DNA from: Marinobacter koreensis
Lineage (GTDB): Bacteria > Pseudomonadota > Gammaproteobacteria > Pseudomonadales > Oleiphilaceae
DNA length: 64,000 nt
Direction: 5' to 3'
Assembly: GCF_023156285.1 (NCBI RefSeq)
Contig: NZ_JAKZAJ010000001.1
Coordinates: forward strand, 868,001-932,000
Shown here: positions 19,241 to 30,211 of the stretch, piece by piece
Layout: every line of letters begins with the position of its first letter
Numbering within the stretch: the first letter of the stretch is position 1
Program-made: the position numbers and the translations under genes
Notes under the pieces: model-generated
Databases searched by the model: none
Seen by the model: only the letters and a program-made list of their open reading frames with translations
What the model was told of the DNA's origin: nothing

Positions 19241-20086
19241 TTGATTCTCAATCGGATGGTTCACCTGCTGGTTGCGTTGTCCGTTCTCGTGCTTGCCGCC
19301 TGTGATTCTGGTCCCGAGACCCGGGAAGCCGAGGCTATCAGGCTGGCACTGACGCCCGCGCAGCTGCACTGGGTTGGCGCGCAGATTTTCCGGAATGAGT
19401 GCGCGAGCCGGAGAGAATGCCTGGTGCATTGGAATGAGGGAGAAGCCTTTCCATCGCTGGGTATCGGGCATTTCATCTGGTATCCCACGGGGGTTCACGG
19501 CAAATTTGTGGAGAGCTTTCCTCCGCTGATCCAGTTCATGGAGGAGCACGATGCGCCGATTTCCGAGTGGTTGAAGCGCCTCGATCCCTTTGATGCGCCC
19601 TGGCCCGATCGGGCAACTTTCCTGCAGGTGGATCCGGACTCCCGCACTGAGCAATTACGGGATTTTCTCAGCCAGACTCGGGGCTTGCAGGCGGCGTTCA
19701 TCTTCCAGCGTACCCGCCTGGCCCTGGGTCGCGTTCTGCAGGCGGCGCCATCGTCCGAGAAACCCCGCCTACGGAAGGCGCTCGTTGAACTGAGTGCCAC
19801 ACCCGGCGGTGCCTACGCGTTGATGGATTATGTCAATTTCAAGGGGGAGGGGCTTGCCGAGTCCGAACGGTATCATGGCGAGGGCTGGGGGTTGCTTCAG
19901 GTCTTGCTTGAAATGCATTCCAATCCGGAACAGACGGCCCTGTCTGCTTTCCGGGAGGCAGCCGGCCGGGTACTGACCCGGCGTGCGGAGAATGCACCCA
20001 GAGCCATCGAGCGGGAGCGATGGCTGCCGGGCTGGCTCAAGCGACTGGACACCTATCGGGAGCCGCCTGCCTCGGGATCATCCTAA
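19241..20086 (+). CDS. Uncharacterised lipoprotein with lysozyme-like motif
   Basis: The 281-aa protein starts with a lipoprotein signal (VALSVLVLAAC, lipidated Cys near residue 21), so it is membrane-anchored in the envelope. The TTG at 19241 sits about 6 nt after GAGGGGG; an ATG at 19256 would be too far from it. The segment NEGEAFPSLGIGHFIWYP resembles the E...LxIGxGH pattern of phage-type lysozymes, and a second conserved-looking block is VNFKGEGLAESERYHGEGWGLLQVL. A peptidoglycan role is only a guess; I do not recognise a characterised homologue. Its last 9 bases overlap lpxH on the other strand. Confidence 0.7.
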   Translation: MILNRMVHLLVALSVLVLAACDSGPETREAEAIRLALTPAQLHWVGAQIFRNECASRRECLVHWNEGEAFPSLGIGHFIWYPTGVHGKFVESFPPLIQFMEEHDAPISEWLKRLDPFDAPWPDRATFLQVDPDSRTEQLRDFLSQTRGLQAAFIFQRTRLALGRVLQAAPSSEKPRLRKALVELSATPGGAYALMDYVNFKGEGLAESERYHGEGWGLLQVLLEMHSNPEQTALSAFREAAGRVLTRRAENAPRAIERERWLPGWLKRLDTYREPPASGSS

Positions 20087-20806
20087 CGGAGCTTTTTTCA
20101 GCGCCGGCTCCTGGCCGGGTTCTGCCTCGATCCACCAGATGTTCTGGTCCCAGTCGCCGAGCACCATCCGTTTTGCGTCCGCGCCATTGGCGTGAAGTGA
20201 ATGCACCGCTGGCCGATGGGTATGGCCGTGAATCATCCGCTGTACACCGTGATGTTCCAGTTCCCGGACCACCTCTTCCGGCGTGACATCCATAATGGTT
20301 TCGGCCTTGCCCTGGTTTTTGGCCATGGAGATTTCGCGGAGTTGCCGGGCCATCTGCTGGCGGTCTTCCAGGGGGCGTGCCAGGATCATCTGCTGCCACT
20401 GGGGGTTGCGCATGTTGGTCCGGAATTTCTGATACTCCACATCCGCCGTACAGAGGCTGTCGCCGTGCATGAGCAGGGTGGGGGTGCCGTGAAGGTCGAT
20501 GACGGTCGGGTCTTCGAGCAGTGTCGCACCGGCACGGGCGCAGAAGTCCTCGCCGATCAGGAAGTCCCGGTTACCGTGCATCAGAAAGATGTCGGTTCCG
20601 TTCTCGTTGAGGTCCTTCAGTGCCGCGGCGACCTGTTCCTGAAGCGGCGTCCTTTCGTCATCGCCAATCCAGGCTTCAAAAAAATCGCCCAGAATATACA
20701 GTCGCTCCGCTCCCTGCGCAGTGGTGCGCAGGAAGCCGAGAAACGCATCTGTGATGTCCGGACGGGATTCTTCCAGGTGCAGATCCGAGATAAACAGCGT
20801 GGTCAC
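20078..20806 (-). CDS. lpxH: UDP-2,3-diacylglucosamine diphosphatase LpxH
   Basis: Hydrolyses UDP-2,3-diacyl-GlcN to lipid X in lipid A synthesis, peripheral at the inner membrane. The 242-aa metallophosphoesterase shows ISDLHLEE (residues 6-13), [30 protein letters not shown] and IHGHTHRP, which supply the Mn ligands. The GTG start follows GGAGG and overlaps the ppiB stop (GTGA). ppiB-lpxH pairing is common in Gammaproteobacteria. Confidence 0.96.
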   Translation of the reverse strand: MTTLFISDLHLEESRPDITDAFLGFLRTTAQGAERLYILGDFFEAWIGDDERTPLQEQVAAALKDLNENGTDIFLMHGNRDFLIGEDFCARAGATLLEDPTVIDLHGTPTLLMHGDSLCTADVEYQKFRTNMRNPQWQQMILARPLEDRQQMARQLREISMAKNQGKAETIMDVTPEEVVRELEHHGVQRMIHGHTHRPAVHSLHANGADAKRMVLGDWDQNIWWIEAEPGQEPALKKAPLG

Positions 20807-21303
20807 GCGTCCTCCACCACCTCGGCTTTTTCGATCACAACGTCGTCAGCGGGGACGTCCTGATGGCCGGCCCGCATGGTGGTGCGCACCGCCCGGATCC
20901 GGTTGACAGTATCCATGCCTTCCACGACCTTGCCGAACACGCAGTAGCCCCAGCCTTCGGCGTTCTTGGCGGTGTGGTCGAGGAAACCATTGTCCTGAAC
21001 GTTGATGAAGAACTGCGCCGTGGCGGAGTGGGGGTCCATGGTGCGAGCCATGGCGATGGTGCCGGTCATGTTGCTCAGGCCGTTGTCGGCTTCGTTCTGG
21101 ATCGGCTCGCGGGTCTTCCGTGGGGTCATGCCCGGTTCGAAGCCGCCCCCCTGAATCATGAAGTTGCTGATCACGCGGTGGAAAATCAGGCCGTCGTAAA
21201 AGCCGTCACGGACATACTGTTCGAAATTTTTCGCCGTTTCCGGGGCCTTTTCGTGGTCCAGTTCGAGCTTGATATCGCCGAAATTGGTTTGCAACAGAAT
21301 CAT
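20803..21303 (-). CDS. ppiB: Peptidyl-prolyl cis-trans isomerase B (cyclophilin)
   Basis: Cytoplasmic cyclophilin catalysing prolyl isomerisation. The 166 residues have no signal peptide. [26 protein letters not shown] and [15 protein letters not shown] are cyclophilin signatures, including the catalytic Arg in FHR. AGGAAAC precedes the ATG. It is divergent from glnS and translationally coupled to lpxH. Confidence 0.95.
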   Translation of the reverse strand: MILLQTNFGDIKLELDHEKAPETAKNFEQYVRDGFYDGLIFHRVISNFMIQGGGFEPGMTPRKTREPIQNEADNGLSNMTGTIAMARTMDPHSATAQFFINVQDNGFLDHTAKNAEGWGYCVFGKVVEGMDTVNRIRAVRTTMRAGHQDVPADDVVIEKAEVVEDA

Positions 21304-21439
21304 CAGGGTTTCCTGTTTCGGGTTAGGGAACGTTCAGGCCGTTATTGTACTCAAGAGTTTTCCGCTATGCATGAGTCCGGCAAGGATTTGTGAGTATAAT
21401 AGGCGGTTTCAGATTCAACCCCTGTCCAACAGAGATTGT

Positions 21440-23119
21440 ATGAGCGCCGAATCGAAGAAAGCCCACAACTTTATCCAGAGCCTGATTGAAGATGCGATTG
21501 CCAAGGGAGAGCATACCGGCACCGTCGTGACCCGTTTCCCGCCGGAACCGAATGGCTATCTCCATATTGGTCATGCCAAGTCGATCTGTCTGAATTTTGG
21601 CATCGCCGAGACCTTTGGTGGTGAATGTAACCTGCGGTTTGATGACACCAATCCGGAGAAGGAAAACCAGGAATACATCGACGCCATCAAGCAGGATGTG
21701 CAGTGGCTCGGGTACGAATGGGCCGGCGAGGTCCGGTTCGCCTCGGATTACTTCGACGCCCTCTACGATTTTGCGGAGGAGCTGATCCGCAACGGCAAGG
21801 CCTACGTTTGCGCGTTGACGGCCGATGAGATGGCCGAGTACCGGGGCACGCTCAAAGAGCCGGGGCGCAACAGTCCCTACCGGGATCGTCCTGTTGATGA
21901 AAACCTCCAGCTCTTCCGGGATATGCGGGATGGCAAATACGGCAATGGCGAGCTGGTGCTGCGGGCGAAGATCGACATGGCGTCGCCGAACATCAACCTG
22001 CGCGACCCGATCCTCTACCGTATCCGTTATGCCGATCACCACCAGACCGGCAGCAAGTGGTGCATCTACCCGATGTACGACTATACCCACCCGATCTCGG
22101 ACGCGCTGGAAGGGATTACCCATTCCCTGTGTACCCTGGAGTTTGAGGATCACCGGCCGCTGTACGACTGGGTGCTGGACAACATCTCTGTGCCTTGCCA
22201 TCCGCGCCAGATCGAATTTGCCCGGCTCAACCTGAATTACACCATCACCTCCAAGCGCAAACTCAAGCGCCTGGTGGATGAAGGCTATGTGGACGGCTGG
22301 AACGATCCGCGTATGCCAACCATTTCGGGCATGCGCCGTCGGGGTTATACGCCGGAATCCATTCGCAATTTCTGCAACATGATCGGTGTCAACAAGGCCG
22401 GCGGTACGGTGGATGTCGGCATGCTCGAGCACGCCATCCGGGAAGACCTCAATGCCCGCGCGCCGCGCGCCATGTGTGTGATGCGCCCGCTGAAGGTCAC
22501 CCTGACGAATTACCCGACCGACAAGACCGAAACCCTGACATTGCCGGTGCATCCGCAGAACCCGGATATGGGTGAGCGGGAAGTGACCTGGAGTCAGGTG
22601 TTGTACATCGATCGGGAGGATTTTGCCGAGGAGCCGCCGCGCAAGTGGAAGCGCCTTGCCCCGGACCAGGCAGTACGACTGCGTGGTGGCTATGTCATGA
22701 CCTGCCGCGAAATCGTGCGGGATGCCAGTGGCGAGATCGTCGAACTGAAATGCGAGTACGATCCGAACACCCTTGGGGTCAATCCCGAAGGCTACAAGCC
22801 GAACGGCGTGGTTCACTGGGTATCGGCCCACGACAGCGTGGAAGCGGACATCAATGTCTATGATCGCCTGTTCAATCATGAGTCGCCGGACAGCGACAAG
22901 GACGGTGACTTCGTCGACCATCTCAACCCGGATTCCCTGGTTGTGCTGAAGGGCGCGCGGGCCGAAAAGGGCCTGGTGGATCCTCGCACCGATCTGCCGT
23001 ACCAGTTCGAGCGGGAAGGCTACTTCTTTTGCGATCAGGAGCAGACCGCCGCGGCCGGACGCCCTGTGTTCAACCGCACGGTCACATTGCGGGATTCCTG
23101 GGGTAAGGGGGGCAAGTGA
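21440..23119 (+). CDS. glnS: Glutaminyl-tRNA synthetase
   Basis: Class I synthetase charging tRNA-Gln. The protein is 559 aa; the start is the ATG at 21440 ([20 protein letters not shown]), because the upstream open frame is not conserved. HIGH-type motif [20 protein letters not shown] (residues about 36-55) and the KMSKS equivalent [10 protein letters not shown] are present, with the anticodon-binding beta-barrels in the C-terminal half. A -10 TATAAT (21395-21400) lies just upstream. Coupled to cysS by a 4-bp overlap. Confidence 0.97.
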   Translation: MSAESKKAHNFIQSLIEDAIAKGEHTGTVVTRFPPEPNGYLHIGHAKSICLNFGIAETFGGECNLRFDDTNPEKENQEYIDAIKQDVQWLGYEWAGEVRFASDYFDALYDFAEELIRNGKAYVCALTADEMAEYRGTLKEPGRNSPYRDRPVDENLQLFRDMRDGKYGNGELVLRAKIDMASPNINLRDPILYRIRYADHHQTGSKWCIYPMYDYTHPISDALEGITHSLCTLEFEDHRPLYDWVLDNISVPCHPRQIEFARLNLNYTITSKRKLKRLVDEGYVDGWNDPRMPTISGMRRRGYTPESIRNFCNMIGVNKAGGTVDVGMLEHAIREDLNARAPRAMCVMRPLKVTLTNYPTDKTETLTLPVHPQNPDMGEREVTWSQVLYIDREDFAEEPPRKWKRLAPDQAVRLRGGYVMTCREIVRDASGEIVELKCEYDPNTLGVNPEGYKPNGVVHWVSAHDSVEADINVYDRLFNHESPDSDKDGDFVDHLNPDSLVVLKGARAEKGLVDPRTDLPYQFEREGYFFCDQEQTAAAGRPVFNRTVTLRDSWGKGGK

Positions 23120-24504
23120 TCCGAATCTACAATACGCTGACGCAGAAAAAGGAAGAGTTCCGCCCCATCGAACCGGGCAAGGTGCGGATGTATGTCTGCG
23201 GCATGACCGTCTATGACTACTGCCATCTCGGGCATGCCCGGGTTCTGGTCGCCTTCGACGTGGTCACGCGGTACCTCCGGCACCGGGGCTACGATGTGGA
23301 GTACGTCCGGAATATCACCGACATCGACGACAAGATCCTCCGTCGGGCGGATGAAAACGGCGAGGCGTATACCAGTCTCACGGACCGTATGATCCAGGCG
23401 ATGCATGAAGACGAGGCCCGGCTCGGCGTTTTGTCGCCCGACGAAGAACCCCGGGCGACGGCCTACATCGACGATATCATCGCCATGATCCAGCAGCTGA
23501 TTGCTGGCGGCCATGCCTACGCGGCCGACAATGGCGATGTCTACTTTTCAGTCGAGTCCTTCCCGGACTACGGCAAACTCAGCAAGAAAAAACTGGACGA
23601 CCTGATTGCCGGAGCCCGGGTGGATGTTCAAGAGGCCAAGCGCAGTCCGGCGGACTTTGCCTTGTGGAAAGCGGCCGGTCCTGGTGAAGTGAGCTGGCAG
23701 TCGCCATGGGGAGACGGTCGTCCCGGTTGGCACATCGAATGCTCTGCCATGTCGACCCGGTGTCTGGGAAATACGTTCGATATACACGGCGGTGGTCCCG
23801 ATCTTCTGTTTCCCCATCATGAGAACGAAATCGCCCAGTCCGAATGTGCCACCGGCCATACCTTTGTGCATACCTGGATGCACGCCGGCGCCATCCGGGT
23901 AAACAAGGAGAAAATGTCCAAATCGCTGGGTAACTTCTTCACGATCCGGGAGATCCTCGAAACCTATCCGGCTGAAGTGGTCCGGTATTTCCTTGTCTCC
24001 AGCCATTATCGGAGCCAGGTGGATTATTCCGAGGAAAACCTCGCGGAGGCCGGTCGGACCCTGACCCGGTTATACCACGCACTGCGCGGCATTGTGCCAG
24101 CCAGTAGCGGGGAAGTGCCGGAGACCGAACATGATCGTCGGTTTGCCGAAGTCATGGATGACGACTTCAACACAGCCGGTGCCATCTCGGTACTGCATGC
24201 GGTGGCCAACGAGATCAATCAGCTCAGACGGGACGGCGAGGATCAGGCGGCCCGGCGAAGTGCCGCCGTGCTGGTTCGCCTCGGTGCCGTAGTGGGGCTG
24301 CTGCAACAGGATCCGGAGGCCTTTTTCCAGGCGGATACCGGCAGCGACCTCACCGCAGAGGAAATCGAGCGAATGATCCAGGCCCGGGCCGATGCCCGGA
24401 AGGACAAGAACTTTGCCGAGGCCGACCGGATTCGTGATGAGCTTGCGGACAAAGGCATTGTTCTGGACGACAGTCGCGAGGGAACGACCTGGCGAAGGGC
24501 CTGA
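23116..24504 (+). CDS. cysS: Cysteinyl-tRNA synthetase
   Basis: Class I synthetase charging tRNA-Cys. The 462-aa protein has a zinc-ligand Cys in [16 protein letters not shown], the HIGH-like HLGH, a central WHIECSAMS zinc site and the KMSKS loop ([10 protein letters not shown]). The GTG start overlaps the glnS stop (GTGA), a gene pair frequent in Pseudomonas-like genomes. Confidence 0.97.
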   Translation: MIRIYNTLTQKKEEFRPIEPGKVRMYVCGMTVYDYCHLGHARVLVAFDVVTRYLRHRGYDVEYVRNITDIDDKILRRADENGEAYTSLTDRMIQAMHEDEARLGVLSPDEEPRATAYIDDIIAMIQQLIAGGHAYAADNGDVYFSVESFPDYGKLSKKKLDDLIAGARVDVQEAKRSPADFALWKAAGPGEVSWQSPWGDGRPGWHIECSAMSTRCLGNTFDIHGGGPDLLFPHHENEIAQSECATGHTFVHTWMHAGAIRVNKEKMSKSLGNFFTIREILETYPAEVVRYFLVSSHYRSQVDYSEENLAEAGRTLTRLYHALRGIVPASSGEVPETEHDRRFAEVMDDDFNTAGAISVLHAVANEINQLRRDGEDQAARRSAAVLVRLGAVVGLLQQDPEAFFQADTGSDLTAEEIERMIQARADARKDKNFAEADRIRDELADKGIVLDDSREGTTWRRA

Positions 24505-24557
24505 ATTTCCGGGCGTGGCCAGTTGGTCAGACCAGTTTTGCGCGCGCAGGAATGATC

Positions 24558-24579
24558 TTGTAAGGATTTTCCCTTACAA
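24558..24579. promoter_or_regulatory. Perfect 8-bp palindromic operator candidate upstream of glcB
   Basis: TTGTAAGG (24558-24565), six bases, CCTTACAA (24572-24579). TACAAT (24575-24580) at its right edge could be a -10 element, so a bound repressor would block transcription. The cognate regulator is unknown. Confidence 0.5.
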
Positions 24580-24600
24580 TGCGGCGCTCAAATTAGAATG

Positions 24601-24620
24601 CCCCCTCGAAGCGAAGGGGG
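24601..24620 (+). other. Short hairpin in the glcB leader
   Basis: CCCCCT (24601-24606) pairs with AGGGGG (24615-24620) around an 8-nt loop, 35 nt before the glcB ATG. No T-run follows. Confidence 0.35.
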
Positions 24621-24654
24621 AGTCGGGAAACGTAACCCACTGAGGCAGACAACG

Positions 24655-26835
24655 ATGACAGAACGCGTACAAGTCGGCGGCATTCAGGTCGCAAAGAATC
24701 TGTATGACTTCGTGAACAACGAAGCGATCCCGGGCACCGGAATCGATGCCGATAAATTCTGGGCCGAATTTGACAAGATCGTGAACGAGCTTGCGCCACG
24801 TAACCGCGAGCTGCTGGCCAAGCGTGATGCGATCCAGGAAAAGATGGACAGCTGGAACCGTGACCACAAGGGTCAGAAGCTGGACATGGCCGAATACAAG
24901 GCCTTTCTGAAAGACATTGGCTACCTCGTGGAAGAGCCGGCGGCGTTCAAGATCTCCACTTCCAATGTTGATCCTGAAGTAGCCACCATGGCGGGGCCGC
25001 AGCTGGTTGTTCCGATCATGAATGCGCGTTTCGCGCTGAACGCGGCCAACGCCCGTTGGGGTAGCCTGTACGACGCGCTTTACGGTACCGATGCCATCTC
25101 TGAAGAGGACGGTGCCCAGAAAGGCCCGGGCTACAATCCGGTCCGCGGCGCCAAGGTAATTGAGTGGGCCCGCAACCTGCTGGACAGCTCTGCTCCCCTC
25201 GCATCCGGCAGTCATAAAGACGCTGCCAAGTACCTGGTTGAGGGTGGCAAGCTGGTCGTCAAGCTGCAGAACGGTGAAACCACTGGCTTGAAAGATGAGG
25301 CTGGCTTTGTCGGCTTTACCGGCGCTGCCGACGCTCCCACGGGCGTTCTGCTGGTCAAGAACGGCATGCATTTCGAAATCCAGATCGATGCCAGTCACCC
25401 GATCGGCAAGGACGACGGTGCCCACGTAAAAGACGTCCTGATGGAATCTGCCCTGACCACCATCATGGACTGTGAGGATTCTGTTGCCGCGGTTGACGCG
25501 GATGATAAGGCGCTGGCCTACCGTAACTGGCTGGGCCTGATGAAGGGTGATCTGCAGGAGACCTTCGAAAAGGGCGGTCAGCAGATGACTCGCAAGATGA
25601 ACGCGGATCGCACATACACCGGCGCCGATGGCAGCGAACTGGTGCTGAAGGGCCGCAGCCTGATGTTCATCCGCAACGTTGGTCACCTGATGACCAACCC
25701 GGCGGTCCTGCTGAAGGATGGTAACGAGATTCCGGAAGGTCTGATGGACGGCCTGATCACGTCCCTGATCGCCATTCACGACCTCAAGGGTAATGGCCCG
25801 TTCCAGAACAGCACCAAGGGTTCCATGTACATTGTGAAACCCAAGATGCATGGCCCTGAGGAAGTGGCGTTCACCAACGAATTCTTTGGTCGTGTTGAGG
25901 ATGCGCTCGGGCTTCCGCGCTTCACCCTGAAAGTCGGCATTATGGACGAGGAGCGTCGTACGACCGTTAACCTGAAGGCGTGCATCGAGGCTGCGAAAGA
26001 GCGTGCGGTATTTATCAATACCGGCTTCCTGGATCGTACCGGCGATGAAATTCACACCTCCATGGAGCTGGGTCCCTTCATTCGCAAAGGGCAGATGAAG
26101 CAGGCGACCTGGATCAATGCATACGAGCAGTGGAACGTCGACATTGGGCTGGAAACCGGTTTCCGCGGCGTTGCCCAGATCGGTAAGGGTATGTGGGCGA
26201 TGCCTGACCTGATGGCCGGCATGCTGGAAGCCAAGATTGGTCACCCCAAGGCTGGCGCGAACACCGCCTGGGTTCCGTCTCCGACAGCGGCGACCCTGCA
26301 TGCGACCCATTATCACCAGGTCAGCGTTGCAGACGTGCAAAAGCAGCTGGAAAGCCGCGCCCGCGCCAACCTGGACGATATCCTGACCGTGCCTGTGATG
26401 GACGATCCGTCCTCCCTGAGTGCCGATGAGATTCAGCAGGAGCTGGATAACAATGCTCAGGGTATTCTGGGTTATGTTGTGCGCTGGATCGACCAGGGCG
26501 TGGGTTGCTCCAAGGTGCCCGACATCAACAACGTCGGTCTGATGGAAGATCGTGCAACCCTGCGGATTTCCTCCCAGTTGCTGGCCAACTGGCTGCACCA
26601 TGGCGTCTGCACAGAAGCGCAGATCGAAGAAACCATGAAGCGCATGGCCGCGGTGGTTGACCAGCAGAACGCTGGTGATCCTGCCTACCGCAACATGGCT
26701 CCGAACTTCGACGACAGTGTCGCTTTCGAAGCCGCCATGGCACTGGTTCTCAAGGGCTGTGAACAGCCGAACGGCTACACCGAGCCGCTTCTGCACGCCT
26801 ACCGCCAGAAAGCCAAGGCCAAATACGGCCAGTAA
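24655..26835 (+). CDS. glcB: Malate synthase G
   Basis: Condenses glyoxylate and acetyl-CoA to malate. At 726 aa with the G-isoform alpha/beta insertion, it matches Pseudomonas GlcB rather than the shorter Ace[38 protein letters not shown] and [13 protein letters not shown] are active-site segments; the catalytic Asp is expected near residue 630. The ATG at 24655 follows GAGG; the frame is open to 24598 but without a ribosome site. No glc operon genes are adjacent, so the operator palindrome upstream is the main regulatory clue. Confidence 0.97.
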   Translation: MTERVQVGGIQVAKNLYDFVNNEAIPGTGIDADKFWAEFDKIVNELAPRNRELLAKRDAIQEKMDSWNRDHKGQKLDMAEYKAFLKDIGYLVEEPAAFKISTSNVDPEVATMAGPQLVVPIMNARFALNAANARWGSLYDALYGTDAISEEDGAQKGPGYNPVRGAKVIEWARNLLDSSAPLASGSHKDAAKYLVEGGKLVVKLQNGETTGLKDEAGFVGFTGAADAPTGVLLVKNGMHFEIQIDASHPIGKDDGAHVKDVLMESALTTIMDCEDSVAAVDADDKALAYRNWLGLMKGDLQETFEKGGQQMTRKMNADRTYTGADGSELVLKGRSLMFIRNVGHLMTNPAVLLKDGNEIPEGLMDGLITSLIAIHDLKGNGPFQNSTKGSMYIVKPKMHGPEEVAFTNEFFGRVEDALGLPRFTLKVGIMDEERRTTVNLKACIEAAKERAVFINTGFLDRTGDEIHTSMELGPFIRKGQMKQATWINAYEQWNVDIGLETGFRGVAQIGKGMWAMPDLMAGMLEAKIGHPKAGANTAWVPSPTAATLHATHYHQVSVADVQKQLESRARANLDDILTVPVMDDPSSLSADEIQQELDNNAQGILGYVVRWIDQGVGCSKVPDINNVGLMEDRATLRISSQLLANWLHHGVCTEAQIEETMKRMAAVVDQQNAGDPAYRNMAPNFDDSVAFEAAMALVLKGCEQPNGYTEPLLHAYRQKAKAKYGQ

Positions 26836-26848
26836 GGCTTCGGTGCAT

Positions 26849-26878
26849 AAAAAACCCGCGGTTTACCGCGGGTTTTTT
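26849..26878 (+). terminator. Terminator after glcB
   Basis: AAAAAACCCGCGG (26849-26861) pairs with CCGCGGGTTTTTT (26866-26878), loop TTTA. The symmetrical A and T tracts allow use from both strands, so it may also stop folD transcripts. Confidence 0.9.
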
Positions 26879-26928
26879 ATGTCTGTAAGGCTCTGACGTT
26901 TTGCTCAGGGTCGCACGGCCCGGGAGCA

Positions 26929-27786
26929 TCACTCCTGGTGCAGGACGTCCGCAGCGTACAGGGTGTTCTGAAGGAGTGTCGCAATCGTCATGGGCCCAAC
27001 GCCACCAGGGACCGGGGTGATGAAGGCGGCGCGTTCTGCGGCAGCCTCGAATTCGACATCGCCTCTGAGTTTCCCGTCTTCGGTCCGGTTCATGCCCACG
27101 TCAATGACCGTGGATCCCGGCTTGATCCACTCGCCCTTTACAAGCCCCGGCTTGCCGACAGCAGCAATCAGGATATCGGCTTCGCCAACGTATTTTTCCA
27201 GGTTGTCCGTAAAGCGATGGCAGACGGTGGTTGTCGCGCCTCTTAGCAGCAGTTCCATGCTCATGGGGCGACCAACAATATTGGAGGCGCCAACGATGAC
27301 CGCGTGCTGTCCCTTGTAAGGGGTATCGATGGAGTCGAGCAGGGTAATCACGCCCGCCGGAGTGCAGGGGCGCAAAGTGGGCTTACGCTGCATCAGTCGG
27401 CCGATGTTGTAGGGGTGAAAACCATCCACATCCTTGTCCGGACGAATCTTGACGAGGATCGGGTCTGCATCGAGGTGTGCGGGCAGGGGCAGCTGGACCA
27501 GTATTCCGTCCACGGCAGGGTTTTCATTGAGCTCGTCCACCAGGGCTTCGAGGGCGTCCTGTGAGGTGTCCTCCGGCAGATCGTAGGAGAGGGAAAGGAT
27601 GCCGGTCTCTTCGCAGGCCTTGATCTTGTTGCCAACGTATACGCGGGAAGCCGGATCGTTGCCGACCAGCACAACTGCCAGGCCCGGCGCACGCAGGCCT
27701 TTCTGCTTTCTCGCTTCCACGCCGGCCGCGACTTGTTGTCGGACCTGTGCGGCAATCTCTTTTCCGTTAATAAGTTTCGCGCTCAT
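26929..27786 (-). CDS. folD: Bifunctional methylenetetrahydrofolate dehydrogenase/cyclohydrolase
   Basis: Converts 5,10-methylene-THF to 10-formyl-THF through methenyl-THF. The 285-aa protein has the catalytic Lys in [19 protein letters not shown], the substrate segment [11 protein letters not shown], and NADP-binding [15 protein letters not shown], ending in [18 protein letters not shown]. The start ATG at 27786 follows ACGGA; the long upstream open frame runs through the tRNA promoter and is spurious. It diverges from the tRNA cluster. Confidence 0.97.
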   Translation of the reverse strand: MSAKLINGKEIAAQVRQQVAAGVEARKQKGLRAPGLAVVLVGNDPASRVYVGNKIKACEETGILSLSYDLPEDTSQDALEALVDELNENPAVDGILVQLPLPAHLDADPILVKIRPDKDVDGFHPYNIGRLMQRKPTLRPCTPAGVITLLDSIDTPYKGQHAVIVGASNIVGRPMSMELLLRGATTTVCHRFTDNLEKYVGEADILIAAVGKPGLVKGEWIKPGSTVIDVGMNRTEDGKLRGDVEFEAAAERAAFITPVPGGVGPMTIATLLQNTLYAADVLHQE

Positions 27787-27944
27787 AATTCCGTCTTGTC
27801 GGTTGGGCATCGGTAAATGAAGGCGGGGAATTGTCTCATGCTTCCGTCCGAACTCCAATTCGACGATTTTGTGTGGAAGGAACTTCTTTCGGGGTTTCGA
27901 GTCATCTGGAAAGGCGAGTGCTGACAGGATTTTCCAAATGCGTG

Positions 27945-27973
27945 TTGACGGCGTCCTCCGGCGCCGGTAATAT
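27945..27973 (+). promoter_or_regulatory. Promoter of the tRNA cluster
   Basis: TTGACG (27945-27950), exact 17-bp spacer, TAATAT (27968-27973), followed by a GC-rich discriminator GCGCGCC. Such a discriminator is typical of stable-RNA promoters under stringent control. Confidence 0.75.
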
Positions 27974-28012
27974 GCGCGCCAACTTTGCTGAGGCACTTGT
28001 TGTTCAGGCATA

Positions 28013-28089
28013 CGGGGTATAGCGCAGTCTGGTAGCGCGCCTGCTTTGGGAGCAGGATGTCGGGAGTTCGAATCTCTCTACCCCGACCA
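28013..28089 (+). tRNA. tRNA-Pro (anticodon TGG)
   Basis: A 77-nt cloverleaf beginning CGGGGTA and ending TACCCCG-A-CCA, with anticodon loop TTTGGGA (anticodon TGG, decoding CCN). The TTCGAAT T-loop and the encoded CCA are visible. First of four tRNAs behind one promoter. Confidence 0.95.
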
Positions 28090-28121
28090 AACTCTGAATG
28101 TTCAGGTGGGTGAACGGTCAG

Positions 28122-28198
28122 GCGCCCGTAGCTCAGCTGGATAGAGCATCCGCCTTCTAAGCGGATGGTCGCAGGTTCGAGTCCTGCCGGGCGCGCCA
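28122..28198 (+). tRNA. tRNA-Arg (anticodon TCT)
   Basis: A 77-nt cloverleaf: acceptor GCGCCCG/CGGGCGC, anticodon stem CCGCC/GGCGG-type around loop CTTCTAA (anticodon TCT, AGA/AGG), GGTTCGAGTCC T-arm, CCA encoded. Confidence 0.95.
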
Positions 28199-28281
28199 TT
28201 AAGCCTCAGGCCTGGTTCGCGCCGGGCGCCACAGGCAGCAAAGTTGAAAAGTTGAAGGTGCCGAAAGGTACGTCTTGATGT

Positions 28282-28358
28282 GGTGGACGTAGCTCAGTTG
28301 GTAGAGCTCAGGATTGTGACTCCTGCGGTCGAGGGTTCGAACCCCTTCGTCCACCCCA
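28282..28358 (+). tRNA. tRNA-His (anticodon GTG)
   Basis: A 77-nt cloverleaf including the extra G-1 that identifies tRNA-His, opposite C73. Anticodon loop TTGTGAC (GTG), acceptor GTGGACG/CGTCCAC, CCA encoded. Confidence 0.95.
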
Positions 28359-28435
28359 CTTTTCCCCAAGCCTTGAATTTCCGCAGTGACCAGGCCTTGA
28401 ACCCGTTTTGATGTCTTCTGGTCGGCGCAGTACAT

Positions 28436-28520
28436 GCGAGAGTGGCGGAACTGGTAGACGCGCTGGATTTAGGTTCCAGTGGGGCAACCCGTGAGAGTTC
28501 GAGTCTCTCCTCTCGCACCA
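28436..28520 (+). tRNA. tRNA-Leu (anticodon TAG)
   Basis: An 85-nt class II tRNA with a long variable arm; acceptor GCGAGAG/CTCTCGC, anticodon loop ATTTAGG (TAG, decoding CTA/CTG), CCA encoded. Last of the cluster; only a T-rich stretch follows, with no clear terminator. Confidence 0.95.
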
Positions 28521-28737
28521 CCCTTTTATTTTCTCATTCTATCCCCAATCTCTTCATGCCGGTGGTCCGGAGTTCTGTCGTTGCCTTGAATATGGCCGTA
28601 CAGATGATTCTCTCGGCGGTGCAAACCGTGGTAAACTACGGCCTTTTAATTTTCGCCCACTCTGCGCTATCGCAGTCCGGGCAGGATTTATTGATAAAAT
28701 TCATTCACATACCGAACCTGTAATTTGAGGATCTTCC
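28521..28737 (+). other. Intergenic leader between tRNA-Leu and tig
   Basis: There is no gene here. It contains a T-rich tail after the tRNA, TAAACT (28632-28637) as a weak -10-like element inside CCGTGG-TAAACTACGG, and the GAGGA ribosome site of tig. I could not pair a convincing -35. Confidence 0.4.
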
Positions 28738-30042
28738 ATGCAAGTGTCTGTTGAAACGACCTCCAACATCGAGCGTCGCATGACGATTGGTGTGCCCGCC
28801 CAGGAAATCGACCAGGCGGTCCAGAAACGCCTGCAGGAAACAGCGCGCACTGTGCGTCTGAATGGTTTCCGCCCTGGCAAGGTGCCCATGAGCGTGGTCA
28901 AGCGTCGTTTCGGTGACAGCATCCGTCAGGAAGTGGTTGGCGAGGTTATGCGCGACAACTACATCAAGGCACTGCAGGAGCAGGACATCAACCCTGCGGG
29001 CTGGCCGCAGTTTGAACCGAAGACCATGGAAGAGGGCAAGGATCTCGAATTCGTGGCAACCTTCGAAGTGCTGCCGGAAATCGAGCTCGGTGATCTCAGC
29101 AAGATCGCCATTGAAAAGCCCGCTTCCGAAGTGACCGACAAAGACATCGATACCATGATCGACAACCTGCGTCGCCAGCAGGCCACGATGAAAGAGGTCA
29201 AGCGCAAGTCCAAGAACAAGGACATCGTGACCATCGACTTCAAGGGCTACATTGATGGCGAGGAGTTCGAGGGTGGTTCCGCCGAAGGTCAGCGCCTGAC
29301 ACTGGGCTCCGGACAGATGATTCCGGGCTTCGAGAAGGCCATCGTAGGTGGCAAGGCCGGCGAAGACATGGAAATCGAAGTGACCTTCCCTGAGGACTAT
29401 CACAATGAAGACCTCGCGGGTAAGCCGGCCAAGTTCGAGATCAAGATCCACAAGGTGGAAGAGCCTCAGTTGCCCGAGCTGAATACCGAATTCTTCAAGA
29501 ATTTCGGTATCGAAGCCGAAGACGAAGCGACCTTCCGTGAGGAAGTGAAAAAGAACATGGAGCGCGAGCTCAAGCAGGCGGTCTCCAACAAGGTCAAGAA
29601 CGACGTCGTTGATGGCCTTCTGGAAAATACCGAACTTGACGTGCCGGCTGCGCTGGTTGATCAGGAAATTGATCGTCTGCGTCAGGATGCGGTCCAGCGC
29701 TTTGGCGGCCAGGTGGATTTCCAGCAGCTGCCCAAGGAAATCTTTGAGGAGCAGGCTACCCGTCGCGTCAAGACCGGTCTGCTGTTCCAGGAAGTGGTCA
29801 AGCAGAACGATCTGAAGGCGGATCCTTCGAAGGTTGAAGAAAAGATCCAGGAGATCGCTTCAACGTATGAACAGCCAGAGGAAGTTGTTGCACACTTCAA
29901 CAACAATCCGGACCAGAAGTCCCAGATCGAGTCTTCTGTGCTGGAAGATGCTGTCGTTGACCACGTACTGGCGCAGGCCAAGGTCAAAGAGAAGAAGATG
30001 AAGTACGAAGAGGCCGTTGCTGCGGGCCAGCCGCAGCGTTAA
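28738..30042 (+). CDS. tig: Trigger factor
   Basis: Ribosome-associated chaperone and prolyl isomerase. The 434-aa protein has an N-terminal ribosome-binding domain with the [17 protein letters not shown] signature (residues about 43-59), a central FKBP-type PPIase domain (about 160-240: [27 protein letters not shown]) and a helical C-terminal chaperone domain. It begins the tig-clpP-clpX-lon order conserved across Proteobacteria. A terminator separates it from clpP. Confidence 0.97.
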   Translation: MQVSVETTSNIERRMTIGVPAQEIDQAVQKRLQETARTVRLNGFRPGKVPMSVVKRRFGDSIRQEVVGEVMRDNYIKALQEQDINPAGWPQFEPKTMEEGKDLEFVATFEVLPEIELGDLSKIAIEKPASEVTDKDIDTMIDNLRRQQATMKEVKRKSKNKDIVTIDFKGYIDGEEFEGGSAEGQRLTLGSGQMIPGFEKAIVGGKAGEDMEIEVTFPEDYHNEDLAGKPAKFEIKIHKVEEPQLPELNTEFFKNFGIEAEDEATFREEVKKNMERELKQAVSNKVKNDVVDGLLENTELDVPAALVDQEIDRLRQDAVQRFGGQVDFQQLPKEIFEEQATRRVKTGLLFQEVVKQNDLKADPSKVEEKIQEIASTYEQPEEVVAHFNNNPDQKSQIESSVLEDAVVDHVLAQAKVKEKKMKYEEAVAAGQPQR

Positions 30043-30087
30043 GCGACGGCGACCGGCCGGGATAGCCGGTCACGTTGGCCGAATCCG

Positions 30088-30114
30088 AAAACAGCCGGCA
30101 TGTCCGGCTGTTTT
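30088..30114 (+). terminator. Terminator after tig
   Basis: AAAACAGCCGG (30088-30098) pairs with CCGGCTGTTTT (30104-30114), loop CATGT. A second stem, GACCGGC (30051-30057)/GCCGGTC (30065-30071), precedes it. Confidence 0.8.
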
Positions 30115-30211
30115 CATCTGGGCCGACTGGTGGCACAGTATTGGATGCCAACATATTGAATATTCGTGGCCTTGCGCCACAACCCATTGTCCACAAGGAG
30201 TTCAGGCGCAC

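Noticed and set aside
21365..22921. 518-codon open frame antisense to glnS
   Set aside because: No domain or ribosome site; glnS is complete on the other strand.
24574..26796. 740-codon open frame antisense to glcB
   Set aside because: Same mirror effect; glcB is unmistakable and complete on the plus strand.
28521..28737. Small gene between tRNA-Leu and tig
   Set aside because: A short open frame overlaps the tRNA and lacks a ribosome site; the region looks like a leader.
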